Assembly (NCBI RefSeq): GCF_025685425.1
Contig: NZ_JAGTAS010000054.1
Span: forward strand, 156,285-220,284
DNA from: Terriglobus albidus
GTDB lineage: Bacteria > Acidobacteriota > Terriglobia > Terriglobales > Acidobacteriaceae
Length of the DNA: 64,000 nucleotides
Direction: 5' to 3'
The notes below the pieces were generated by a model. It was given only the letters and a program-made list of their open reading frames with translations. It was not told the origin of the DNA and made no database searches. The position numbers were made by a program, and so were the translations under genes. How positions within the stretch are numbered: the first letter of the stretch is position 1; each line of letters opens with the position of its first letter. Positions 10,168-17,665 of the stretch are shown piece by piece.

Positions 10168-11412
10168 TTGATTGAGAGCGTTTCAGTCTTTCCGAGTTTT
10201 CAGCGACGTCACCGTTCCGCACCACTGCTGAAGGAACGCGAGGAATATCTGACCCATTTGCTGCGGATTGGCCGAGATGCGAATCATGTTCGATCTGTCG
10301 CAGCTTACCTGATCCACATCGTCCACATCATGGAACTTACCAATTTGCGCCCCGTCAAACTCGCCGAGATTGAAGAAGCTGGGGCGCGCTGGGCCAGCGA
10401 CAGAGGACCTGAACGGAGAGGCCACCGCCCAGAAACTTCTCCGAGGATTTTTACAAAGATTGCTCGGCAATGGATGCTCTTTAAAGGGTTCCTGGCGATT
10501 CCGGCCAAGTCATCGGGGCACTTCGATTCGCATCTCGCCGAATTCAGAAATGCACTTCAATTACGTGGACTGGCTTCTATCACTATAAAAACCTACGTAC
10601 AACGAACGCAGATTTTCCTGCGATGGGCGTCGGAGCGCTTCAGAGACCTTCCATCCGTTTCTTTGAGAGACGTAGATGACTTTCTGGCTAGCAACCATAA
10701 GGCAGGATGGCGTCTCTCGACGCTGACAAGTCACTGCATCTCACTACGCGCCTTTTTTATCTTCGCCGAAGAGAGAGGTTTGTGCTCCCCAAGAATCTGG
10801 CGGGGTATTGTGGGCCCACCGATCCCTCAATACGTGGAAGTTCCCAAGGGCCCGAGTTGGGCGAACGTCCGCCGGCTCATTCGCTCAATCAAGGGGAGAA
10901 CTTCCGCAGAATTGCGTTCACGGGCCCTGCTGCTTTTGTATTCGATTTACGGGCTCCGTGCCAGCGAAGTGGCGCGGTTACGCATAGGTGACTTCGATTG
11001 GCGGAATGAGACTTTCTGTGTTCACCGAGCCAAACGCGGCGGCATCCAACAATTCCCGATCCAGTATGAGGTTGGCGAAGCCATCCTCGACTATCTTCAA
11101 CATGGGCGGCCGCAATGTGCCTGCAGATTTATTTTTCTCACATTGTTGCCCCCGTATCGCCCCTTGACGAGTGGAGCAATGTGGGACATCGTCAGCAAGC
11201 GGATCAAGAACCTAGGCATCCAGGCGGAACATCGCGGGCCTCATTCGCTCCGCCATGCATGCGCGACCTATCTACTAAAGAGAGGTAGCTCACTGAAGGA
11301 GATCGCTGATTTTCTTGGCCATCGAACTACCAAATCCGTGGCGATTTATGCGAAATACGACCAACGATCCTTACGCAAAGTGGCAGCCTTTAGTCTGGCA
11401 GGGATACTGTGA
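10168..11412 (+). CDS. Tyrosine recombinase A1 (intact catalytic set)
   Basis: A 414-residue site-specific recombinase. Residues about 110-200 form the SAM-like core-binding domain (LRGLASITIKTYVQRTQIFLRWA). The catalytic domain follows, with the first Arg in YGLRASEVARL, a Lys region (CVHRAKRGG), HSLRHACAT for His-x-x-Arg, LGHRTTK for the third-position His, and the nucleophile in VAIYAKYD. The N-terminal 110 residues are an extra domain shared with the third gene of the operon. The start is TTG with gagggg upstream. The stop overlaps the next start (GTGA), the first of three tight couplings in this four-gene array. It probably mobilises a cassette or element rather than resolving dimers. 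Confidence 0.9.
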   Translation: MIESVSVFPSFQRRHRSAPLLKEREEYLTHLLRIGRDANHVRSVAAYLIHIVHIMELTNLRPVKLAEIEEAGARWASDRGPERRGHRPETSPRIFTKIARQWMLFKGFLAIPAKSSGHFDSHLAEFRNALQLRGLASITIKTYVQRTQIFLRWASERFRDLPSVSLRDVDDFLASNHKAGWRLSTLTSHCISLRAFFIFAEERGLCSPRIWRGIVGPPIPQYVEVPKGPSWANVRRLIRSIKGRTSAELRSRALLLLYSIYGLRASEVARLRIGDFDWRNETFCVHRAKRGGIQQFPIQYEVGEAILDYLQHGRPQCACRFIFLTLLPPYRPLTSGAMWDIVSKRIKNLGIQAEHRGPHSLRHACATYLLKRGSSLKEIADFLGHRTTKSVAIYAKYDQRSLRKVAAFSLAGIL

Positions 11413-12497
11413 ACTTTATTGAGGCCTTGGGCACTTATATAGATCGAAAGCGCTCAGAAGGGCTTTCCTATGGCTGGTCCGCTTGGTATCTTGTCGCCCT
11501 AGGTAAGCAGGTTGGAGATGTTCCCCTCCAATGCATCACCGTCCACGAAGTGATGGAGTTTCTGAATACCCCCAAGACTTCTGCAGGGACTTGGGACGCA
11601 AAGTATCGGCTGCTTCGACGGTTCTTCGATTACTGGCTCGCCCGCAGTGAGATCAGTGCCCCTCCGATGCCGGTCAAGAAAATAATCAAGCAGAAACCAT
11701 TTAGCCCATATATCTACACTCAATCGGAAATCCGTGCCCTGTTGAAGACGACGCGAGGATGTCAGAAGGCCGCCCGATGTTGCATAGACCCCATCACGCT
11801 TCGCACCGTCTTGATCTTTATCTATGGAACAGGAGCTCTCATTGGGGAGGCCGTTCGGCTACTAGGCGAGGATATTGACTTTAAGAAGGGGGTAATCACG
11901 ATCCGTCATGATCGCTTCAATCGCGTGCGGGCTATTCCGATCGGTCCGCATCTAAAGACCGTACTGGGAAAATATTCGGCCTCAAAGCGACGAAGAGGCG
12001 CAACCAACAAGCACTTTTTCCTGAACATGAGAGGGGAAGCCCTTAGCATTGCTACCGTCGAGCGTTCATTCAAGAGGCTGCGCCGAATTGCAGGGATTTG
12101 TCGGCGCGACGATGCTAGTTATCAACCGCGCATCTATGATTTGCGGCACACCTTCGCGGTACATCGGATTGCTGCGTGGATGAAGCATGGCGCTGACCTG
12201 AATCGCATGCTGCCGGCGCTCTCGGTCTATATGGGACTAGTGGGCCTCAGAACAACCGAAAAGTACTTGTCGCTCACACCGGAACGCTTTCATGCTCAGC
12301 TCATCAAGCTGAGTCCACAGCGTGGCATAAAGAGATGGCGCGATGACCCCGCGCTCATGAAATTCCTATCTCAATTGTCAGATGACTCCGGCCATAATCG
12401 CAGCCTCAATGCAGGTGCTTCTACCGCAAGTGACAAAGATCGCCTCTCCGGCGAGACGAAGCGCTCGAAGCAGCGAATGAGGAGGAAGAATGTTTGA
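11409..12497 (+). CDS. Tyrosine recombinase-like B1, degenerate active site
   Basis: A 362-residue recombinase homologue with the fold but altered catalytic positions. Where the first Arg is expected the sequence is YGTGALIGEAVRL (Leu instead of Arg). The His-x-x-Arg box reads YDLRHTFAV, with Tyr for His, and the third-position His is replaced in YMGLVGLRTTEKYL, although the candidate nucleophile Tyr is there. The last 50 residues are a low-complexity basic tail. The start is GTG overlapping the stop of A1; the end overlaps the ATG of A2 by 8 bases. B1 is likely an accessory subunit that needs A1, but that is an inference. It is clearly paralogous to the fourth gene. Confidence 0.8.
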   Translation: MNFIEALGTYIDRKRSEGLSYGWSAWYLVALGKQVGDVPLQCITVHEVMEFLNTPKTSAGTWDAKYRLLRRFFDYWLARSEISAPPMPVKKIIKQKPFSPYIYTQSEIRALLKTTRGCQKAARCCIDPITLRTVLIFIYGTGALIGEAVRLLGEDIDFKKGVITIRHDRFNRVRAIPIGPHLKTVLGKYSASKRRRGATNKHFFLNMRGEALSIATVERSFKRLRRIAGICRRDDASYQPRIYDLRHTFAVHRIAAWMKHGADLNRMLPALSVYMGLVGLRTTEKYLSLTPERFHAQLIKLSPQRGIKRWRDDPALMKFLSQLSDDSGHNRSLNAGASTASDKDRLSGETKRSKQRMRRKNV

Positions 12498-13734
12498 GCA
12501 GATTTATCGAAGGCCCAGAGTCATTGAAAGGCATCGCCAGGCGCCGTTGCGCTTGGCGCGGGAGCAATATCTGAGGCATATGCTCGAAAAGGGTTACACC
12601 CACCGAGCATTGACCACCTCAGCAGCCTACATGCTCCAGCTTGTCCGCATTCTCGGACTGCATGAGCTTCGTGTGGTTTACGAAGATGAGATTAAACACG
12701 CTGCGGAAGTCTGGGCTGAATATCAGGGCCCATTTCGACATCCTGGACACTGCAACCATCGGTCCCCGCGATCTTTTATCAAGTTCGTCCGCGCGTGGCT
12801 TCGGTTCCATGGCAAATTGGCCCTTCCATCTGTTCCTCCCTTCCTCGAACAAACGCAAGCATTCTCGCACTCGCTACAAGTCAACTATGGTCTCGCCGAA
12901 GCAACCGTTCGGGGCTATTCCAATCGGGCTCAGGCATTCTTGACGTGGTTGGCAGCGCAGGGTGGAGACTTAGAAGCGGTGTCTGTGGCCGATATTGACA
13001 AGTTCATCCTTGCAAAGCGTGTTGAAGGATGGACCCCCCGAGGTATCGGCAACCAATGTCAGGCATTGCGAAGTTTCTTCCGTTTTGCCGAGACGCGCGG
13101 CTGGTCCGCACCGAATCTCGCGTTAGCCATCCGAATTCCGCGTATCCCGAAAGACAAACCGTATCCCGTTGGGCCCACTTGGCCGCAAGTTCGACAAATC
13201 ATAAAGCTAGCAGAAGGATGCGAACCTGAGCATCTTCGAGCCAAGGCTCTTCTGCTGCTGTTCACCGTTTATGGGCTCCGCAGCGGCGAGGTCATTCACC
13301 TGCGTCTGGAGGACTTTGATTGGCGGAGCGAAGTATTCACAGTTCGGCGCTCCAAGCACGCCGGCACGCAACAATATCCGATTCAGTACGAAGTGGGAGA
13401 GGCGATTCTGAAATACCTTCAATATGCCCGACCACAAGTCGAGAACCGGCACGTCTTCCTTGGAGAACGACGCCCTTGGGGACCGCTTCTGCATACTACT
13501 GTTTGGAGGACCGTGGCGAAGCGGTTGCGGATACTTGGAATAGAGCTCGATCATCGTGGCCCTCACGCTTTACGTCACGCATGTGCAACCCGGCTGCTCA
13601 AGAAGGGCTCGTCCCTTAAAGAAATTGCTGACTTCCTAGGACATCGCGACACAAGATCTGTTGGCATCTATGCGAAATGCGATATCGCTGCTCTTCGGAA
13701 GGTTGCCGCATTCCGCCTTGCTGGGTTGCAATGA
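12490..13734 (+). CDS. Tyrosine recombinase A2 (intact catalytic set)
   Basis: A 414-residue protein, the same length as A1 and similar over its whole length (for example QYEVGEAILKYLQYARPQ against the A1 version). It has the first Arg in YGLRSGEVIHL, HALRHACAT, LGHRDTRS and the nucleophile in VGIYAKCD, so the active site looks complete. A gaggagg ribosome site lies just before the ATG, inside the end of B1. A1-B1 and A2-B2 look like an old tandem duplication of a recombinase pair. Confidence 0.9.
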   Translation: MFEQIYRRPRVIERHRQAPLRLAREQYLRHMLEKGYTHRALTTSAAYMLQLVRILGLHELRVVYEDEIKHAAEVWAEYQGPFRHPGHCNHRSPRSFIKFVRAWLRFHGKLALPSVPPFLEQTQAFSHSLQVNYGLAEATVRGYSNRAQAFLTWLAAQGGDLEAVSVADIDKFILAKRVEGWTPRGIGNQCQALRSFFRFAETRGWSAPNLALAIRIPRIPKDKPYPVGPTWPQVRQIIKLAEGCEPEHLRAKALLLLFTVYGLRSGEVIHLRLEDFDWRSEVFTVRRSKHAGTQQYPIQYEVGEAILKYLQYARPQVENRHVFLGERRPWGPLLHTTVWRTVAKRLRILGIELDHRGPHALRHACATRLLKKGSSLKEIADFLGHRDTRSVGIYAKCDIAALRKVAAFRLAGLQ

Positions 13735-14705
13735 AACTCCAAGAGGGAATCAAAACCTATATCGAAGCCAGGCAAGCCGAAGGTACGCCCTGGGAGAAAG
13801 GCGCGCAGAGCCTGCGTTCCCTCTACCGTCACATTGGTGATGTGCCCTTGGCTCGAATCTGTGTCAACGATGTTGCTCCCTTTCTCGATGGCCCTATGAC
13901 CGCCGCAGCTACCTGGTACAACAAGTATTGCGTACTGCGCCAGTTCTTCTGTTACTGGAAAGTACGCAATGAGATTTATGGGTTGCCGCTGCCTCCATCA
14001 AGGCGTTTTCCAGTACAGACGTTTGTCCCCCATGTCTTCTCGCGGACTGAACTACACCGACTGTTGATAGCGGCGGGATTCACTCAACGAGGAATGAACT
14101 CCGCAATCGGCGCTCACACCTTTCGCACCTTGCTTCTGTTTCTCTATGGAACCGGCGCGGGGCTCAGCGAAGCGGTTCAACTGGAACGCCGTGATGTGGA
14201 CTTTCGCAGGAGGCGAGTCACCCTCCGCAGTAGCTTATGCCGTCGCGTGCGAGAGATTCCGATCGGTCCCGATCTCTATGACATTCTGCTGAGATACCGT
14301 CGAACGCATCACCTAAAGAATGCGATGAGAGCCCCGCAATTCTTTTTGACTAAAGATGGATCCCAGATTAAAGCGGGCACGGCGAACAAGACTTTCCGAA
14401 GGGTGCGCAAGAAGGCCGGCATTGCTCGTTGCGATGGAGCACAATACCAGCCACGAATACAGGACCTGCGATACACATTTGCTGTCCATAGGTTGACAGC
14501 ATGGTTTAGACACGGAGCGGACATGGGGCGAATGATCCCTGCGCTTTCCGCTTACCTAGGGCAAAGCGACCTGAGCGTGGCGGAACGTTATCTACGTTTG
14601 ACCCCAGAACGGTTTCGGGCTCAACTCAACAAGCTCAGTCCCAAACAAGGCAAGAGGAGATGGCGGGACGACGCCGCATTGATGAAGTTTCTTGACAGCC
14701 TGTGA
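13731..14705 (+). CDS. Tyrosine recombinase-like B2, degenerate active site
   Basis: A 324-residue protein. The ATG at 13731 overlaps the A2 stop (ATGA) and gives MKLQEGIKTYIEARQAEG, which aligns with the start of B1; a longer in-frame start at 13677 inside A2 is less likely. Catalytic positions are more eroded than in B1: YGTGAGLSEAVQL has no first Arg, the His-x-x-Arg box reads QDLRYTFAV, and the third-position His is missing in YLGQSDLSVAERYL. The RYL tyrosine remains. It ends 18 bases before a convergent gene. Like B1 it may be a regulatory or architectural partner. Confidence 0.8.
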   Translation: MKLQEGIKTYIEARQAEGTPWEKGAQSLRSLYRHIGDVPLARICVNDVAPFLDGPMTAAATWYNKYCVLRQFFCYWKVRNEIYGLPLPPSRRFPVQTFVPHVFSRTELHRLLIAAGFTQRGMNSAIGAHTFRTLLLFLYGTGAGLSEAVQLERRDVDFRRRRVTLRSSLCRRVREIPIGPDLYDILLRYRRTHHLKNAMRAPQFFLTKDGSQIKAGTANKTFRRVRKKAGIARCDGAQYQPRIQDLRYTFAVHRLTAWFRHGADMGRMIPALSAYLGQSDLSVAERYLRLTPERFRAQLNKLSPKQGKRRWRDDAALMKFLDSL

Positions 14706-14722
14706 TGGGAGAGGACAGGTCT

Positions 14723-15184
14723 CTAAAGATTGCGCGCGTCTAGAGTTGGCCCCACATTTTTCTTGATCAGTTCAGGCCCGGCGGACAATTCCTCTAGGCC
14801 AGCTCGTCGCAGCGTTACTTTAAAGGTAAGAAATACCGATACGATCTCGTCGTGGCGGGGATCGTCGTCGAGCCCATCCCCTAGCCCGGACCAATAGGCC
14901 TTGTCGACATCAGAAAGACATGGCAAGACACACTCCAATATTTCTTCGCTGGAAGGGCCCTCAAACAGTTCGCTCAAATGCTCGCCCGTGATCCCTGAAA
15001 GGTCTGTTTCCAATGCCATGCGAGCGATACGTCGCAGCGTTGGCGGGGACGATGCAATTGCCTGTAGGAGAATTTTCTGCCTCATCGTGAATTCAGCCAT
15101 CTCCTTCGGTTGAATTTGGATATCGAAGTCAGCGAAGAAGCGAAACGCTATCGGATCGGGAAAATGTGGTAAGGAAATCTCCAT
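14723..15184 (-). CDS. Hypothetical protein, 153 aa
   Basis: An acidic, mostly helical soluble protein with a ribosome site (gagga, 7 bases before the ATG). It has no transmembrane segment and no motif I recognise; LSDVDKAYWSGLGDGLDDDPRHDEI near the middle is the most distinctive part. It converges on recombinase B2 with an 18-base gap. It may belong with the sigma/anti-sigma pair upstream on the same strand, from which it is separated by about 100 bases. Confidence 0.55.
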   Translation of the reverse strand: MEISLPHFPDPIAFRFFADFDIQIQPKEMAEFTMRQKILLQAIASSPPTLRRIARMALETDLSGITGEHLSELFEGPSSEEILECVLPCLSDVDKAYWSGLGDGLDDDPRHDEIVSVFLTFKVTLRRAGLEELSAGPELIKKNVGPTLDARNL

Positions 15185-15285
15185 AAGGGGTCCTCAAAGA
15201 CATCGCTGTATTCAGTACCACTCGGTATTAACCCGGTACGCCGTTCACCGGTCATCATCTCTTAACGGAACTTTCAGATGCAGAT

Positions 15286-16497
15286 TTAAGGGTGATTAGG
15301 CTGTATCTGCAAGTCGGCCATCAGCAGGGGTTTGCCGGTAGGCTTGGTACTACCTCCTAGTGGCTCTGCCGTTACAAAAACTTTATTCAGATGGGCCAGG
15401 GTCTTCGTGTCGTTGAAACGCAGCACCCATCTTTTCTTCGTATCCTCCTGATAGAACAGGCCTAGGCTGACATTTTGCTGTTCGTCCACATTTCCCCAAG
15501 CCTGGAAAGCGACCGTTCGTTTGAGCCCTGGCTGTTTGTCCAAGTCGTACCCATAGAAAACTAGGGATTTATCTTTCGTATAGAAGATGCGTCCGAAAGG
15601 TCTGGAAGTCTTTCCGGTCTGCGTGACGTCCAAAATGTCGGCAATGTAAAGGTCCCGCGCGCCAATTAACTCGCGGATATCGCGATCACGCGCCAGCAGC
15701 TCTCTATCAAAAGCCAACGTCCTCTCCTTCTCTTCCAGCACCCCGGAAAGCTCATTGAGCCGGGCTTCGAGAATGGTGAGCCGTAATTGGTACTGTCTAG
15801 ACTCGTTCGCGGTTGATGTGGTTTTTTCCCGGAGAGACTCTACTTGTTGAAGTGCGGCTGCGAGTTGCCGGTCCATTGCGTCTCTTTCGCCGCTGATTCT
15901 CTGTCTTTCCTTTTGCTCAACCTGCAGATGTTCGCGAATTTTAGTTAGGTGTCTATTCGCCTGATTACCCTCTTTGGTGGCATTGTCCAAGGCGGCACGC
16001 AGATCGGTGATCTCTTTCTGCGCCGTCTGAAGTTGAGGTCTTAGGTCCGGAGGAGTCGGTCTGATCACGGGAGACGCATCCTGCCGCACCGTCGCGACGT
16101 TCGTAGGAAACGTCGACGGGTGCTTCTCTGCCGCGAAATGAAATCCGAGCCATCCTATGCCCGCGATCCCAGCGGCGATCGCCAAAGACGACACCATCTT
16201 GAAGTATCTGGGAGGGACTCTCTTTGTTGAAGAAGATTGACACGTATCCAATGCACCCATCAATCGCTTTTCCGCAGCACTGAGCGCCTCAGACCATTCG
16301 CTCTCGTCCTCCGCAGCGGCCGCAGCCATCGCGGGTACAACCTCGTCTGCGATTTGCCGATATTCGGCAAAAAGCTCTTGGCAGGACTCACAATAGGCGA
16401 GGTGCACCTGTAATAGCGCCCACTCTTCCTCGGTAAGTTCACCAGACGGATAGAGGGCACAGAGGCCAACGAACTCGTCATGCCATTGGGTGTTCAT
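15286..16497 (-). CDS. Zinc-binding transmembrane anti-sigma factor
   Basis: A 403-residue protein. Residues 1-50 form a ZAS-type anti-sigma domain with H-x3-C-x2-C in HLAYCESCQ. A single transmembrane helix follows at about residues 100-120 (VSSLAIAAGIAGIGWLGF). A long coiled coil occupies about 145-270 (repeated Leu/Gln/Glu/Arg). The last 130 residues resemble the anti-sigma-K C-terminal domain (FGRIFYTKDKSLVFYGYDL, AFQAWGNVDEQQ), expected outside the cytoplasm. It starts 21 bases after the ECF sigma gene, the usual operon order, so it most likely holds that sigma factor at the membrane. The signal that releases it is unknown. Confidence 0.85.
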   Translation of the reverse strand: MNTQWHDEFVGLCALYPSGELTEEEWALLQVHLAYCESCQELFAEYRQIADEVVPAMAAAAAEDESEWSEALSAAEKRLMGALDTCQSSSTKRVPPRYFKMVSSLAIAAGIAGIGWLGFHFAAEKHPSTFPTNVATVRQDASPVIRPTPPDLRPQLQTAQKEITDLRAALDNATKEGNQANRHLTKIREHLQVEQKERQRISGERDAMDRQLAAALQQVESLREKTTSTANESRQYQLRLTILEARLNELSGVLEEKERTLAFDRELLARDRDIRELIGARDLYIADILDVTQTGKTSRPFGRIFYTKDKSLVFYGYDLDKQPGLKRTVAFQAWGNVDEQQNVSLGLFYQEDTKKRWVLRFNDTKTLAHLNKVFVTAEPLGGSTKPTGKPLLMADLQIQPNHP

Positions 16498-16518
16498 CGG
16501 CTCTGCTCTCCGATGTGG

Positions 16519-17226
16519 CTATTGTCTACCAGTTCTCTCACTTTGCGGCGGCTTCCCTCGAAATATGTGATTGCGCAATCGTTGAATGCCCCGGTAATAG
16601 AGACTCCGAACATTGCCGTAATTTTGGCCAATATTCTCCGCGATCTCTCGGAACGAGTAGCCTTCAAAGAAATGAAGCTCTATCACCCGTACCTGTTCTG
16701 CAGTCAATTCGTCACGCAGTTTAGTCAATAGGGCATGACCGTCAACCGTGTCACCAAGATTGGGGCAAGGGTTCACAAATGTCCTGTCTTCAAGGAGCTC
16801 CTGCCGGTCGTAATAACACCGCGACTGCAAGTAGCGGCGTCTGTCGATGGCGCGGTGGTATGCCATCTGGATAATCCAGGACGCTGCCGTTCCCTTACTG
16901 CAATCGAATCGTGAGGCCTTCTGAAAAATGTAAATGAATATATCCTGACGCAAATCTTCAGCTTCAGATTCATCCTTTAGAATTCGCCGCGCAACGTTAT
17001 AGACCGCTCGTCCATGCCTTCTTAGCAGCAGAGCAAGTGCGGCTCTCGCGCCGTTAGCCATCTGACCAACAAGAGCTTCGTCTGACATTTCGTCGGAGAC
17101 TGGCGATTCTCTTTCGCTCGTGAGAGGCACACTTCCTACGGCTGCGCTTTCGTCCGAACGAACGCTCTTTGCCTGAGCGATTCCCACCATCGACCCCGAG
17201 AAGTATGCGGCATCTTTTGGAATCAC
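16519..17226 (-). CDS. ECF-type RNA polymerase sigma factor
   Basis: A 235-residue sigma factor. A disordered N-terminus of about 50 residues precedes region 2 (RRHGRAVYNVARRILKDE and AEDLRQDIFIYIF) and region 4 (LTAEQVRVIELHFFEGYSF, then AENIGQNYGNVRSLYYRGI as the DNA-reading helix). The start is GTG with gagga eight bases upstream. It is followed by its anti-sigma factor. Because the pair lies inside an accessory island, it may control island genes, perhaps including itself, but no promoter motif was worked out. Confidence 0.9.
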   Translation of the reverse strand: MIPKDAAYFSGSMVGIAQAKSVRSDESAAVGSVPLTSERESPVSDEMSDEALVGQMANGARAALALLLRRHGRAVYNVARRILKDESEAEDLRQDIFIYIFQKASRFDCSKGTAASWIIQMAYHRAIDRRRYLQSRCYYDRQELLEDRTFVNPCPNLGDTVDGHALLTKLRDELTAEQVRVIELHFFEGYSFREIAENIGQNYGNVRSLYYRGIQRLRNHIFRGKPPQSERTGRQ

Positions 17227-17383
17227 AATGTCCTCGTTTCACCAACAACTGCATGGAGTAGGCGATTTGAATCGGTTTCGAGCCATCGTGCTTCCCATCG
17301 AAGGAACACGTGATGGCAATAGGGACCGCACGAGTTATCCGATAGGCTAACTTAGCCTTTAGCATAACCTCAAAACTAGAGAG

Positions 17384-17599
17384 GTGGCAATTGATGTTTC
17401 CATCCGACTCGGAAGAAGAATTCGAGAACTGCGGGATAAGCGCGGCTGGAGTCAGGCGTACCTATCGGAGCTTTCTGGGATTGGCAAAATCTACATAAGT
17501 CAGCTAGAAAACGGCCACAAAACACCCTCAATCCGAACAGTAGAGACGCTCGCGATCAGTTTCGAAATGACGATATCGGACTTCACCAAAGGCGTGTGA
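17384..17599 (+). CDS. Small XRE-family HTH regulator
   Basis: A 71-residue Cro/CI-type DNA-binding protein: RIRELRDKRGWSQAYLSELSG then YISQLENGHKTPSIRT is the classical helix-turn-helix. It has no effector domain. The start is a GTG with a weak ribosome site (agagag). It is divergent from the sigma factor gene and convergent with the relaxase gene, a typical place for a transfer-control repressor on mobile elements. Confidence 0.85.
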   Translation: MAIDVSIRLGRRIRELRDKRGWSQAYLSELSGIGKIYISQLENGHKTPSIRTVETLAISFEMTISDFTKGV

Positions 17600-17665
17600 G
17601 TAGGAGCCTCCCGCATGAGGCATGCCCAAGATGATCCCAGTGTCTTCGCATAAATCGTCATGCGG

